A stretch of DNA of 58,852 nucleotides from Peptococcaceae bacterium (GCA_023512435.1 JAILZP010000020.1:1-58852); one strand, 5' to 3'. Positions 1 to 9,546 are shown, counted from the stretch's first letter. Numbers and translations: made by a program. Notes: a model not told the origin generated them from the letters alone.

Positions 1-6
1 ACATTG

Positions 7-36
7 CCGCCAGTTGTAGAAAACGGCGGTTTTTTC
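7..36 (+). terminator. Rho-independent terminator of an upstream gene
   Basis: A CCGCC / GGCGG stem with a 13-nt loop is followed by a run of six T. The gene it ends lies outside the window. Confidence 0.65.
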
Positions 37-163
37 ATGCCTTTGGAGTCCCAGGCAGATAATTCTTTGGAGGGCTCCGGCATATCATATATATAATCAA
101 CATCCCTTGCAATACGGGGGAATCCATATCCGGCCAAAAATCCCAAGGAAAGGAGTGACTGTC

Positions 164-973
164 GTGGATTTCTGGAAGAGACTTGAAGAACACCGCGCCA
201 TAGAAAAGAGACTGGCTTGGGAAGGAAGTTTCAGCGACTACCTGGAAATTGTCAGGAAATCCCCCCATGTTTGCCAACTGGCCCATTCCCGCATGTATGA
301 AATGATCAGGTCCGCCGGAGTTGAGGAGGTTAACGGACAGAAGCGATACAATTTTTTCTCTTCCGAGATATTTGGCATAGATAGTACCCTGGAAAAGCTG
401 GTGGAGGAGTATTTCCACCCGGCCGCCCGCAGGCTGGACGTGCGCAAGAGAATACTCCTGCTGATGGGTCCGGTGAGCGGGGGCAAGTCTACCCTGGTGG
501 CCATGCTGAAAAAGGGGCTGGAGAAATTCAGCCGCACGGACCCGGGGGCTGTCTATGGAATAAAGGGCTGTCCCATGCACGAGGAACCTCTTCACCTTAT
601 CCCGAAAGAACTGAGGCCCGAGTTTGAAAAGGAGTACGGGGTCTATATCGAAGGGGAGCTCTGTCCGTCGTGCCGGGTGATGGTGGAACAGGAGTACGGC
701 GGAAAAATAGAAAACGTGTTGGTGGAAAGGGTCTTTTTCTCCGAGGAGAACCGGGTCGGAATAGGCACCTTCACCCCGTCGGACCCCAAGTCCCAGGACA
801 TAGCCGATTTGACAGGGAGTGTTGACTTTTCCACCATCGCGGAGTACGGGTCGGAATCGGATCCAAGGGCCTACCGCTTCGACGGTGAGCTGAACATCGC
901 CAACCGGGGGATTATGGAGTTTCAGGAGACGTTTAAATCCAAACCACTGTTCAGGTTAACAGACACCGGGTAA
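164..973 (+). pseudogene. prkA: PrkA serine protein kinase, 5' half (interrupted)
   Basis: N-terminal half of PrkA, the AAA+/serine kinase family linked to sporulation and stationary phase in Bacilli. I see the PrkA N-terminal region, the Walker A motif GPVSGGKST, the segment KGCPMHEEPLHLIPKELR, and the strongly conserved SDPKSQDIADLTGS and GELNIANRGIMEFQE. Start: GTG 164, eight bases after GGAAAGGAG; the in-frame GTG at 155 abuts the Shine-Dalgarno. Homology stops at base 929, after which 14 unrelated codons read into a stop at 971-973. The missing rest of the protein begins in frame at 18690. The break therefore marks the left end of an inserted element, not degeneration. Confidence 0.95.
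919..946 (+). repeat. attL: core repeat plus element arm
   Basis: Bases 919-929 (GTTTCAGGAGA) are the left copy of an 11-bp direct repeat; the right copy is 18679-18689. Element-side bases TTAA (933-936) and AAACCA (941-946) mirror TTAA and TGGTTT at the right end, at identical distances from the core centre (between 924 and 925). The nonpalindromic central dinucleotide would be AG. Confidence 0.88.
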
Positions 974-991
974 GCCCTGGCCCCGGAGAAT

Positions 992-2158
992 TTACACGGT
1001 CCCCTTTTCCTGGGCTGAAGCCGTGTTTTGGCTTTGCTCCTCCCGGCTGTACTCCTCCCTGTAAGTAATCACCCTCCTGGGGTAGGGAATCTCTATGCCT
1101 TCCCGGTCCAGGGCGTTTTTGAACCTTCTCAGCAGTTCCCTCTCCACCGCCCACTGCTCGCCGGGGACGGTCATGGCCACGGCGCGGATCTTCACCGCGA
1201 AGTCCTCCAGGGCCACCACCCCCTGGACCACCGGCACCTCCACGATGGCCGGGATCTCCCGGTGGGCCGCCTCGCACTCCCTTCTCAGCACCTCAATGGC
1301 CCGGTCGATATCCTCCTCGTAGGCGATGCCCACCACGGCCAGGGCCATCATGCGGCCCCGGTTGTAGTTGGTGACCTTGCTGATCTCCCCGTTGGGAATG
1401 ATCTGCAGCTGCCCGGTCCACCTGCGTATCTTGCAGGTCCTGAGGCCGATTTCCTCCACCACGCCCACCACTCCGGCGGCCTCCACGTAGTCTCCCACGG
1501 CGAACTGGTCCTCAAAGATGATGAAAAATCCGCTGATTACATCCCTGACCAGGTTCTGGGCACCGAACCCGACGGCCAGCCCCAGGATGCCGGCGCTGGC
1601 CAGGATGGCGCTGGTGTTCACGTTGAAAATCTGTAAAACCATCAGTCCGGCCAGGAAGAAAATCAGGTAGGTAACCCCGTTCTTCAGAAGCGACTCCAGG
1701 GTTTGGGCCCTCCGGTCCTCAATCAATCCTTTTTGCAGTTCTTTCCGGGCGAAAGTCTGGGTTATGGCTGTGCGGCCGAACCTTGCGGCCAGCCGGGCGG
1801 CCACCACCACGCCGATCACCTTCAGGGCAATCAGGCCCATGTTCTTGAGGTCGGCGGCGGACACCACCTCTACCCGGAAGATCTCCAGGATGACCACCGC
1901 CGCGGTGAATACGGCGCCGTAGAGGAATACCGTCCTCACCAGCATCCCCAGGGAAATCAATAAACTTCCCGCCATGGGCCCTGCTTCCGCGCTTTTTTGA
2001 CGCTCCCTTTCAATGGCCCGGTTCAGGATGGCGTTGACTGTCTTGACCGCCACAAAGGCCGCCGCCAGCACCAGGAGAGACCACAGCAGCCTGACCGCCA
2101 GTTCGTCGAGGCTCGTGGGCAACATTTCTGTTATCTTTTGACTGATTATTTCCGACAC
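992..2158 (-). CDS. MscS-family mechanosensitive channel
   Basis: Membrane channel of the small-conductance mechanosensitive family, which opens under membrane tension to release solutes in hypo-osmotic shock. 388 residues: several hydrophobic segments in the N-terminal half, then the family hallmark AVGFGAQNLVRDVISGF (pore helix and beta-domain entry), a beta domain with FAVGDYVEAAGVVGVVEEIGLRT, and a C-terminal alpha/beta domain. It resembles the compact YkuT type more than the long MscK type. It starts at GTG with a weak ribosome site. It is the first gene inside the left end of the prkA element and reads toward attL. Substrate specificity cannot be told. Confidence 0.88.
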   Translation of the reverse strand: MSEIISQKITEMLPTSLDELAVRLLWSLLVLAAAFVAVKTVNAILNRAIERERQKSAEAGPMAGSLLISLGMLVRTVFLYGAVFTAAVVILEIFRVEVVSAADLKNMGLIALKVIGVVVAARLAARFGRTAITQTFARKELQKGLIEDRRAQTLESLLKNGVTYLIFFLAGLMVLQIFNVNTSAILASAGILGLAVGFGAQNLVRDVISGFFIIFEDQFAVGDYVEAAGVVGVVEEIGLRTCKIRRWTGQLQIIPNGEISKVTNYNRGRMMALAVVGIAYEEDIDRAIEVLRRECEAAHREIPAIVEVPVVQGVVALEDFAVKIRAVAMTVPGEQWAVERELLRRFKNALDREGIEIPYPRRVITYREEYSREEQSQNTASAQEKGTV

Positions 2159-2253
2159 CGTCCCATTTATAAATTAAGCCTCTATTATTATATTAATTCC
2201 GGCAAAAGAAAAAAAGGCGGGTCTGTCCCGCCCGTGTGCTTATTGCAGTTTAT

Positions 2254-3270
2254 TCACATGACTATTTTTTGGGACAGCATCACCTTGTACAAAAGGGCCG
2301 CGGCCTCGGCCCGGGTAAGCTTGCCCTGGGGTCTGAAGGTCCCGTCTTCGTACCCCTTCATCAGGCCTTCGTTGACTGCCGCCGCCACATAGGGCTTAAG
2401 GCTTTCGGAGATGTTATCGCTGTCCGAGAAATTGTCGAGCACCGACAGGTCCGTGGCCGGCTCAAGGTCAAGGGCCTTGATTATGGCTGCCGCCATGTCC
2501 TCGCGGACCGCCGGGAGGTCCGGCCGGAAGAGTACGGTACCGGCTTGGGTTTCAAAACCGGTGAGGTAATCCTTGGCTGCTTCCACGTATTTGTAGCTCC
2601 AGTCCTGGGGACCCACGTCGGCGAAGGTCTGGGCGGTGGGTTCAGGCAGTTGCAGGCCCAGGGCCTTGACCAGCATGGTGGCGAATTGAGCCCTGGTCAC
2701 CAGGGCGCCCGGTTGGAACTTTTTATCGCCCATTCCCATGATTACCCTGTGCCTGGCCATTTCACGGATGGCCTTGGAGGCCCAGTGCCCGGGAGTGATA
2801 TCGGAAAATTCGTCATTCGAATCATAGACGTTTTCGTTGACCGATTCGTCATCATAGACCTCATCGCTGACCGATCTGGCAAGCACCCGCACCGCACTGA
2901 CTTCCATTACACTGCGGTGGGTGAACCTTTCAGCCAAAAGCTTGCCGCGAACCCGGACCCGGCAGTTCAAATTTTCGCTGAGTTTTTCAGCTATCCCCGG
3001 ACCGGCCGGAACCAGGAGGATCAAGTTTTCCCCTTGAACGATCTTGAAGTCGTACCCGTCTACTCCCGCATTTTTAAGCAGGCCGACCTTGGTGGCGACC
3101 TTCCCCCACTTGACGTCCGTCTGTTCATCCGTTACCGTGGTCGCTGCCTGTTCGCTTGTTACCGTGGCTCCCGGCTTTTTGCCCGTTTCCTGGGCCGCAA
3201 AAGCGCCGCCGGTCAGGGCCATTAACAGGACGGCAACCATGATCAGCGACAGCATGAATTTCTTTTTCAT
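2254..3270 (-). CDS. Secreted protein with three SLH domains
   Basis: Surface protein predicted to bind secondary cell-wall polymer through S-layer homology domains. Signal peptide at residues 1-25 ending AFA. The middle (about 50-150) has no recognised fold. SLH domains follow: the first with GHWASKAIREMARHRVIMGM, the second with DWSYKYVEAAKDYLTGF, the third with LKPYVAAAVNEGLMKGYEDG and LTRAEAAALLYK. The gene has a good Shine-Dalgarno (GGAGGTG). It is followed downstream by mscS and preceded by two other exported proteins, suggesting a cell-envelope group. Its ligand and exact role are unknown. Confidence 0.88.
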   Translation of the reverse strand: MKKKFMLSLIMVAVLLMALTGGAFAAQETGKKPGATVTSEQAATTVTDEQTDVKWGKVATKVGLLKNAGVDGYDFKIVQGENLILLVPAGPGIAEKLSENLNCRVRVRGKLLAERFTHRSVMEVSAVRVLARSVSDEVYDDESVNENVYDSNDEFSDITPGHWASKAIREMARHRVIMGMGDKKFQPGALVTRAQFATMLVKALGLQLPEPTAQTFADVGPQDWSYKYVEAAKDYLTGFETQAGTVLFRPDLPAVREDMAAAIIKALDLEPATDLSVLDNFSDSDNISESLKPYVAAAVNEGLMKGYEDGTFRPQGKLTRAEAAALLYKVMLSQKIVM

Positions 3271-3320
3271 CTATCACACCTCCGACATTTTCAATTCCGG
3301 GTATGGTTTTTCTGCTATCC

Positions 3321-3860
3321 TCACAATAACTGGTTGTTCAGCCTCTCCAGGTCTGACAGTATCCCGGACAGGGTATCTATCCTTTTCTGCTGGATATCGA
3401 TGATGTCGTCCAGCGCTCTCAGGAAAGCTTCCGGCCGGCGGTGATACCTGGCGGACTTGAGTTCGCTGTTTTTTACCTGGACGGTTTCCCGGGTGGATTG
3501 CAGCACCCGGTTAGCAACCTTGATGCTGTCCAGCGTTTGCTTGATGGAACTGATCTTGCCGGCGTCCAGGGTATGGAGTTGTTTTCGAAGCGTGTTCAAC
3601 CGGGACTTGGTTTGCCTGATCCGGCTGTTTAACTGCTGTTGCAGTTCCTTGATCTGCGCCCGTTGATTGCTGATTGCTTTCTGTCTCTCTTTGGCTTGTG
3701 CGGCGAACTCCATATTCTGGTCTTTTCCGTGGTCTGAAAACTGGCTGTACCGGTCCTTTTCCCGGAGCGGCGCCGGCCTTAAATCCGTATTCTGGGCAAA
3801 GGCGGCGCTTCCAACAATCAACAAGGCTGCTGACATTACGACCAGGATCGCTTTTTTCAT
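3321..3860 (-). CDS. Exported coiled-coil protein, unknown function
   Basis: I do not recognise the family. 179 residues from the ATG preceded by GGGGGTGGGCGGA. A signal peptide (MKKAILVVMSAALLIVGSAA...AQ) is followed by a polar helix-rich region with long heptad-like stretches, for example AQIKELQQQLNSRIRQTKSR and later RIDTLSGILSDLERLNNQL. It is probably a periplasmic or wall-space coiled coil. It sits between a lipoprotein gene and the SLH protein gene, all in one direction, and upstream lies the sensor kinase/response regulator pair; the group may respond to envelope state, but this is inference. Confidence 0.7.
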   Translation of the reverse strand: MKKAILVVMSAALLIVGSAAFAQNTDLRPAPLREKDRYSQFSDHGKDQNMEFAAQAKERQKAISNQRAQIKELQQQLNSRIRQTKSRLNTLRKQLHTLDAGKISSIKQTLDSIKVANRVLQSTRETVQVKNSELKSARYHRRPEAFLRALDDIIDIQQKRIDTLSGILSDLERLNNQLL

Positions 3861-3873
3861 TCCGCCCACCCCC

Positions 3874-4209
3874 TTAATACTCCAGTTCCGTGTCATCCAG
3901 GTCATCAAGCCGGTCCAGGGTGTCCATCAATTCGGTCAGCTGCTTGTCTAATTCATCCAGCATGGCGCCGGCTTCCTGGTTTGACACCGGGTTGTCCGTC
4001 TTGATGACAAGTTCGGGGGTGTCGCCGGGCGCGATCTTCGAGGTTGGTTTCGGGTTTTCCTTGGTTCGTTGGTTTTCCGTAGCTTCCACCCCGGGTTTTT
4101 TCTCCCTGTCATTGTCCCCTGCGGCTTTCCGGTCCGAGGAGCCCTTGCCGCAACCGGCCGCCGCCAGCAGGATGACCAGAGATAATGTCACCAGCACCTT
4201 TCTGATCAT
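3874..4209 (-). CDS. Small lipoprotein, unknown function
   Basis: 111 residues starting at ATG 4209 after AGAGGTGAG. A hydrophobic N-terminus ends in the lipobox LAAAGC (modified Cys about residue 20), so the mature protein should be anchored to the outer face of the cytoplasmic membrane. The remainder is polar, Lys/Glu/Pro-rich, and ends with an acidic helix (ELDKQLTELMDTLDRLDDLDDTE). No known family. It lies 13 bp upstream of the exported coiled-coil gene and is likely co-transcribed with it. Confidence 0.7.
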   Translation of the reverse strand: MIRKVLVTLSLVILLAAAGCGKGSSDRKAAGDNDREKKPGVEATENQRTKENPKPTSKIAPGDTPELVIKTDNPVSNQEAGAMLDELDKQLTELMDTLDRLDDLDDTELEY

Positions 4210-4332
4210 TGGACTCACCTCTGACGCTTGCTTGTGGTCTTACATGGCGTTTATCACCCCTTCCTTAAAGGGGATTCTAAACGCCGCTTGTAAACAGAGT
4301 TTATTTGAAATGTAAACAAATTGTAAATTTCG

Positions 4333-5745
4333 CTATCCGGAGGGCAGGGAAAAGGTGATTTCGGTGCCCCGGCCCACTTCGCTGCGCGCCGATATGGCAC
4401 CCCCGTGAAGTTCCACCAGTTCCCTGGCGATGGAAAGCCCCAGCCCGGTGCCGGCCGCCTGCCGGCTCCTGGATTCTTCCACCCGGTGAAACTTTTCGAA
4501 AATCAGTTCAAGCTGGTCTTCGGGGATGCCCGGCCCGTCGTCCTGTACCGTAACCGTGCACTTTCCGTTTTCAGCGCCCGCCCGTACCCGCACCCGGCCG
4601 CCGTCGCCGGTATAGTTGACGGCGTTGTGCAGGAGGTTCAGGATAATCTGCTTGAGCCTGTCCCTGTCGGCTAAGGCCGTGATGCCTTCCCCGGCCGCTT
4701 CGGCGGACAGGGCGATTCGCTTTTGTCGGGCCAGCAGGCTGACTTCCTCGATGATTTCGCCGATCAGTTCCCCGACGTCCACCATTTCCTTATTCAGCTT
4801 CAGGCTGCCCGACTGGATCCTGGCCAGTTGCAGGAGGTCGTCCACCAGCCTGCTCAGCCTGCCGGTTTCTTCATAGGCCCTGCGCAGGTATTTTTCCCGG
4901 TCTGCCGGCCCGATCACCCCCTCCAGGATGCCCTGGATAAAGCCCCGGACGGAGGTCAGGGGGGTGCGCAGTTCGTGGGAAACGTTGGCGATCAGGTTTT
5001 TGCGCATCTCTTCCACCTGCTTCAGCCGGTTTTTCATATAGTTGAAGGTTCCGGCCAGCTGCGCTATTTCATCCTTTCCCGAAGGAACCACATCCTCCGT
5101 GAATTCTCCCTCCGCGATGGCTGCGGCGGATTTCTGAATGTCCTCTATGGGCCTTGAAATGCGGCGGGAGGTGATAAAAACAACCGCCGCCGCCAGTACC
5201 AGTGAAGCCGCGGCGGTGCCCCAGATGATTTTGTATACCTCGAACAGGGCCTTGTTTATTTGGTCCAGCGGCGAGAAAAGCAGGACCACCCCGCATACTG
5301 TGCCGTTGATGTATACGGGCATCCCCACGAAGACCACGTAGGTGTTAAGCTGGCTGGAGAACTGCCTTTTCCGGGTCACTGTCCCGCCTTCCAGGATGGG
5401 CCTGATGTCCTCCGCAATCCCGGTTTCACCCAGGATCTCCTGCACCTGGTCGCCGTGGGATTTCAGTTCGGACAGCTTCTTGGAAACATGCAGCCGTATC
5501 CGGCTGTCCGTCACCTGGCCCAGGGAGTTTAGGGCCAGGGTCAGATCGTCCTGATCGATTTTTTTCTGAACATATTCCTGGACCAGTTCCTCCGCCCGGC
5601 GGCCCGCTGCAAAAAGCTGTTGCTGCTTCTGGTGAAAAAGGTAAAGGTTTAAAAAATAAGTTATCAGCGCGGCCAGCAGTGTGATCGCCAGGAGGATGAT
5701 CACGGCGTAAGTGAATAACAGCCTCTGAAAAATGCTCCTGAACAT
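4333..5745 (-). CDS. Membrane sensor histidine kinase
   Basis: Two-component sensor. 470 residues from ATG 5745, which follows GAGGTAAA and overlaps the stop of the response regulator by one base (TGATG). Order: TM1 (about 10-35), extracytoplasmic sensor region (about 36-165) of the PhoR/ResE-like sort, TM2 (about 170-195), HAMP (RRISRPIEDIQKSAAAIAEG), HisKA with the phospho-accepting His in NVSHELRTPLTSVRGF, and HATPase_c with NLLHNAVNYT, DDGPGIP and GTGLGLSIARELVELHGG. All catalytic boxes are intact. The signal is unknown; the neighbouring envelope proteins suggest an envelope or ion stimulus. Confidence 0.93.
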   Translation of the reverse strand: MFRSIFQRLLFTYAVIILLAITLLAALITYFLNLYLFHQKQQQLFAAGRRAEELVQEYVQKKIDQDDLTLALNSLGQVTDSRIRLHVSKKLSELKSHGDQVQEILGETGIAEDIRPILEGGTVTRKRQFSSQLNTYVVFVGMPVYINGTVCGVVLLFSPLDQINKALFEVYKIIWGTAAASLVLAAAVVFITSRRISRPIEDIQKSAAAIAEGEFTEDVVPSGKDEIAQLAGTFNYMKNRLKQVEEMRKNLIANVSHELRTPLTSVRGFIQGILEGVIGPADREKYLRRAYEETGRLSRLVDDLLQLARIQSGSLKLNKEMVDVGELIGEIIEEVSLLARQKRIALSAEAAGEGITALADRDRLKQIILNLLHNAVNYTGDGGRVRVRAGAENGKCTVTVQDDGPGIPEDQLELIFEKFHRVEESRSRQAAGTGLGLSIARELVELHGGAISARSEVGRGTEITFSLPSG

Positions 5746-6434
5746 CACTTTACCTCGAATTTGTAGCCCACGCCGTGAACCGTCCTGATTTCCCATCCGG
5801 CGCCGGGTTGAAGCTTTTCCCGTATTTTTTTTACGTGCATGTCCACGGTGCGGGTTTCCCCGACATAGTCATATCCCCAGACTTTTTCCAGGATTTGCTC
5901 CCTGGTCAGGACCATGTTTTTATTCAGCATTAAATAGTGAAGCAGTTGAATCTCTTTGGGCGTAAGGGTCACCGGCCTCCCGCGGCAAACAACCTCGTAC
6001 TTTTTTTTATCCAGGGATAGATCGCCGGCGACCAGCACATCCCTGCCGGCGGCGTCTCCCCCGGAGTCTTTTTTCCTGAGGCGGGCCCTGACCCGGGCGG
6101 CCACTTCCCGGGGGTCGAAGGGCTTGATCACGTAGTCGTCCGCCCCCATGTCCAGCCCCGATATCTTCTCCTCGCTGGTGTCCCGGGCGGTCAGCATGAT
6201 TATGGGCACGTTGCTTTGCTGCCTGATCATCCGGCAGACCTCCCAGCCGTTGATGACGGGCAGCATGATATCCAGAATGACCAGGTCCGGGCTCTCCCGT
6301 TTGAAGGCATCCAGGCCCTGGCTGCCGTCGTGGGCGAAAACCAGGCTGTGGCCGTCTTGAGCCAGGTACAGCTGCAGCAGGTCGCATATGTTCCTGTCGT
6401 CATCAATCACCAGTATTTTATGGTTACCGCACAT
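5745..6434 (-). CDS. OmpR/PhoB-family response regulator
   Basis: DNA-binding partner of the adjacent kinase. Receiver domain: acidic pair DDD near residues 13-15, phospho-acceptor Asp in LVILDIMLP, Thr in MLTARDT and Lys in VIKPFDPREV. C-terminal winged helix with VTLTPKEIQLLHYLMLNKN and REQILEKVWGYDYVGETRTVDMHVKKIR. The ATG at 6434 follows AAAGGTG at good spacing; a GTG nine bases upstream is the alternative. The kinase gene follows with overlapping stop and start codons, so the two are one operon. Confidence 0.94.
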   Translation of the reverse strand: MCGNHKILVIDDDRNICDLLQLYLAQDGHSLVFAHDGSQGLDAFKRESPDLVILDIMLPVINGWEVCRMIRQQSNVPIIMLTARDTSEEKISGLDMGADDYVIKPFDPREVAARVRARLRKKDSGGDAAGRDVLVAGDLSLDKKKYEVVCRGRPVTLTPKEIQLLHYLMLNKNMVLTREQILEKVWGYDYVGETRTVDMHVKKIREKLQPGAGWEIRTVHGVGYKFEVK

Positions 6435-6513
6435 TTTCTGCACCTTTTGTCAAAATTATCATTAATTAGTATTCTACCGGCAATGCATGGTTCCTTCTCC
6501 GGCAAGAGCATAA

Positions 6514-7666
6514 TTGCCCGCCTGCGGCACCGTTTCTGTGTGGTTCCCATTATCCGTGCCGATGGAGGGGATAAACCGGATTCAGCTGCTTTCCGGGAGG
6601 ATGTTTGAGAAGCACCCCCAGGGCGGGGGAGTGGAAGTACTGGTGGACAAAAGCTATTTTAAGGCCAACCGGCTGTCCTTCAACGACACTGTAGATATGG
6701 TGGCCGAAGGCAGAAAGGTTTCCCTCACCGTGACGGGCACCGGGACCGGGCCGGAGTTCATCTACGCCATGAAGGACGCGTCCACCCTGTTGCCCGACCC
6801 GGAGACCTTCGGCTTGATTATGATGCCTTTAAACCAGGCCCAGCAGGTCTTAAACCTGCCCGGTCAGATAAACCAGGTGGTAATTAAACTTTCACCCGGG
6901 GCCGATGAGGAAAAAACGGCCGAACAGGTCAGGGCGCTGCTGGATCCTTACGGCAACCTTTCCAGTTACCCGCTCAAAAAGCAGCTCAGCCATGCCGTGC
7001 TGCAGGGAGAGCTGGACGGCCTCAGGGCTGTCTCCACCTTTATGCCGGTTATATTCCTGGGCATTGCCGCCGCTATCCAGATGGTCATGCTGGGCAGGAT
7101 GATCGCCGGGCAGCGCCTGCAGATCGGCATCATGAAGGCCCTGGGCTACAACAGCAGGCAAATAATGACTTACTATACCGCCTATTCCCTGTCCTCATCC
7201 CTGCTGGGCGCGCTGTTGGGCACTATTATGGGAATAGGGCTGTCTTCGGCCATTTCAGGGATGTATGCCGATTTCTTCAACCTGCCCCGGGCTATAGGGG
7301 GGGTAAACACCGCCGCAGTGATTAACGGCCTTTTATTAAGCCTTTCGGTGGGAGCCGCGGCCGGGATTGCGGCCTCCAGGAAAGTGGTGTCGTTCAACCC
7401 CGCCGAATCCATGCGCCCGGCACTCGGTGGAAACCCTGAGCCGCCGCAATGTTCTTCTGGCGCCCCTGGAATCGGTGATCACCGGGGCTGGCGGCCAGAA
7501 GGAAGTCATGGCGGTGGTGAATAACCGCGTTGTCCGCCGCACTGTGATCACCGGCATCAGCGACGGGGAAAACGTCGAGATAACCGGGGGTCTGGAGGAA
7601 GGTGACATAATCGTCAGGGACGGCGGCCTGGGCCTGCCCGACAGGACAAGAGTGAGGCCGCAATAA
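6514..7666 (+). pseudogene. Remnant of ABC permease fused to efflux adaptor end
   Basis: Two pieces of a MacAB-like efflux operon. From about 6560 to 7425, one frame encodes the periplasmic part and last three membrane segments of an FtsX-like ABC permease (QIGIMKALGYNSRQI, then VVSFNPAESMRP); the N-terminal membrane segment is missing and no start with a ribosome site is seen. At about 7425 homology jumps to the next frame, which encodes the C-terminal barrel of an HlyD/MacA-type membrane-fusion protein (RTVITGISDGENVEITGGLEEGDIIV), ending at 7666. An internal deletion joining the two genes explains the chimera. It is the main plus-strand coding relic in this half of the element. Confidence 0.8.
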
Positions 7667-7716
7667 AAATAAGCCGGGTTGTTGAACAGGTCAAAAAGCT
7701 GCCGGCAAGATCAAAA

Positions 7717-7744
7717 AAGGGCCGTGGAATTGTTCCCGGCCCTT
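7717..7744 (-). terminator. Terminator of arsM
   Basis: Perfect 8-bp stem AAGGGCCG / CGGCCCTT. Read on the minus strand it is followed by TTTTTT, directly after the arsM stop codon. Confidence 0.85.
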
Positions 7745-7757
7745 CTTACCCTCTTTC

Positions 7758-9023
7758 TCAAAGGTCCAGTTTCATGCATATGCCGCACCGGCAAGAGCCG
7801 TCCAGGGCCGATTTGTGCAATAGGCGGGCGGGAATCAGGCCGCGGTCGATTTTGGCAAAACCCCACCGCTCCATGTATTTTTCCGCCGTGCCGGTGATCA
7901 GGTAGACCTGGGTGACCCCTGCTTTTCGGGCTGTTTCCAGCATGCGGTCCACCAGGGCGGCGGCAATGCCCGACCTGCGGCGGTCCGGACGGACGGCCAG
8001 GGACCTCAGCAGCGCCGATGTACCGTCCTGCTCCATGCCGATGACCCCCGCCACTCCTGAGTCATCGGCCACCAAAAATTTGTCCGGGTCTTCCCGCACC
8101 CCGGCGGACGGCAGTCCGCAAGAACTTAACAGGGTTTCAATGGATTGACAGTCTTCGCTCTCGGCCGGGCGAACCCGGAAGTCGATATCCGGCCTCAGCC
8201 GGCGGGCCGGCTTTCTGGCCCGGATGAAGGCGCTGACCACCGCCCCGCTCAACTCGCGGCGTTCGGATTCGGACAGATTGGGGAGCACCGACTCCGCCAG
8301 GGGATCGGTGAGGTCAAAGGTCCTGGTGATCTCAACCCCGATGCCGGTAAACCCGGCGGCGGCCAGTTTATCCCGGTATTCCTCTTCCGTCAGGGCGCCT
8401 GCTACGCAGCCCGCCCAGGCCATGAGGTCCTGCTGCACCTTCAGGGGAAGGGGCCGGGTCAGCACTATGTCCGACACGGCGAACCTGCCGCCGGGCTTCA
8501 ATACCCGGTATGCCTCCCGCAGGACCCGGTCCTTGTCCGCCGAGAGGTTGATCACGCAGTTGGAGATGATCACGTCCACGGTATCACCGGGGAGGGGTAT
8601 GTCTTCTATGTGCCCTTTCAAAAATTCCACGTTGCCCAGGCCGGCCCGGGCCGCGTTCGACCTGGCTTCAGCCAGCATCTCATCGGTCATGTCCAATCCG
8701 TACGCCTTTCCGTGCGGCCCCACACGCCGGGCCGAAAGGAGCACATCCAGGCCCGCCCCGCTGCCCAGGTCCAGGACCGTTTCCCCGGGGTGCAGTTCGG
8801 CCAGGGCGGTGGGGTTGCCGCAGCCGAAGGACGCCTCCACCACGTCCGGGGGCAGCCCCTCAACTTCCTCGGGGCGGTACAAATCCCTGGTGATGACACC
8901 GGCGGTCCTACCCAGGTTATCCCCGGAGCAGCAGCCGGCCGGCCCTTCCCCGCAGCAGCCGGACCTGACGGTGATGGCCCGGGCGTATTTCTTTCTGACC
9001 ACCTCTCTGATGTCTTCGGCCAT
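7758..9023 (-). CDS. arsM: ArsM arsenite methyltransferase fused to ArsN-type GNAT
   Basis: SAM-dependent methylation of As(III) to volatile or less retained methylarsenicals. Residues about 1-265 are ArsM: N-terminal Cys cluster ([12 protein letters not shown]), SAM motif [16 protein letters not shown], and the conserved arsenic-binding Cys residues in [11 protein letters not shown] and [14 protein letters not shown], with Cys also in ASFGCGNP. Residues about 275-420 are a GNAT acetyltransferase-like domain ([18 protein letters not shown]) as in ArsN proteins. Fusion of the two is uncommon but consistent with a single arsenic-detoxification protein. Start ATG 9023 follows AGGAGGATTTCA. An operator-like repeat matching the arsR promoter lies just upstream. 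Confidence 0.93.
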   Translation of the reverse strand: MAEDIREVVRKKYARAITVRSGCCGEGPAGCCSGDNLGRTAGVITRDLYRPEEVEGLPPDVVEASFGCGNPTALAELHPGETVLDLGSGAGLDVLLSARRVGPHGKAYGLDMTDEMLAEARSNAARAGLGNVEFLKGHIEDIPLPGDTVDVIISNCVINLSADKDRVLREAYRVLKPGGRFAVSDIVLTRPLPLKVQQDLMAWAGCVAGALTEEEYRDKLAAAGFTGIGVEITRTFDLTDPLAESVLPNLSESERRELSGAVVSAFIRARKPARRLRPDIDFRVRPAESEDCQSIETLLSSCGLPSAGVREDPDKFLVADDSGVAGVIGMEQDGTSALLRSLAVRPDRRRSGIAAALVDRMLETARKAGVTQVYLITGTAEKYMERWGFAKIDRGLIPARLLHKSALDGSCRCGICMKLDL

Positions 9024-9038
9024 TGAAATCCTCCTCAT

Positions 9039-9054
9039 ATCAATTTTTTTTGAT
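9039..9054 (-). promoter_or_regulatory. ArsR-type operator before arsM
   Basis: ATCAATTTTTTTTGAT, an ATCAA-N6-TTGAT dyad, lies 16 bp upstream of the arsM start. An almost identical 16-mer sits upstream of arsR, so both units are probably repressed by ArsR in the absence of arsenite. Confidence 0.75.
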
Positions 9055-9113
9055 TTATCAGGGCTAAAAAAATGTTTTCGGTTGGCTGGACGGGATCCGG
9101 ATCATCCTGGCCG

Positions 9114-9440
9114 CTAATCCCAATCCCTGGTTAAAGCAAAGTCATTTTTAAGCTGTTCGATGTACTGCCTCAGCGTCTTGGTGTTGATGAAATAGACCTT
9201 CCACCTGCCCCGGGGCTCCTCGGTCACCAGCCCGGCTTCGGTCAGTTCTTTCATGTGGTAGGAAACCCGGGACTGGATCATGCCCAGCACGGCCATCAGC
9301 TCGCAGTTGCACAATCCGGGCCGGCGGCCGCCTTCGCCGGGCAGGGGGCAGCACCCTTCACCGCTCCGGGCGAGCATCTGCATGATCTTGTAGCGGATGG
9401 GGTCGCCTAAAGCCCTGGCGATTTTAACATTATCAACCAT
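9114..9440 (-). CDS. arsR: ArsR-family metalloregulator
   Basis: Winged-helix repressor, 108 residues. DNA-reading helix region MIQSRVSYHMKELTEAGLV, wing GRWKVYFIN. Cys residues that could bind As(III) are in the dimerisation/alpha3 area: GEGCCPLPG and LCNCELMAVLG, the second resembling the ELCVCDL metal site of the family. It is transcribed in the same direction as arsM, 90 bp upstream, and both have the same operator motif, giving autoregulated arsenic control. Confidence 0.9.
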   Translation of the reverse strand: MVDNVKIARALGDPIRYKIMQMLARSGEGCCPLPGEGGRRPGLCNCELMAVLGMIQSRVSYHMKELTEAGLVTEEPRGRWKVYFINTKTLRQYIEQLKNDFALTRDWD

Positions 9441-9451
9441 GAGCTGATCAT

Positions 9452-9467
9452 ATCAAATTTTTTTGAT
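9452..9467 (-). promoter_or_regulatory. ArsR-type operator before arsR
   Basis: ATCAAATTTTTTTGAT, 11 bp upstream of the arsR start; compare the copy at 9039-9054 (one base different). Confidence 0.75.
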
Positions 9468-9546
9468 GTTTGCAACCATAGTTTTTGACCAGGCTGAATG
9501 GGCCGCCCTTCAGCCCCTCTGTTCCGGCAATCAAAGAAGGCAAGGT

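Noticed and set aside
2236..3225. 329-residue plus-strand reading frame
   Set aside because: It is the complement shadow of the SLH protein gene; low-complexity composition and no ribosome site.
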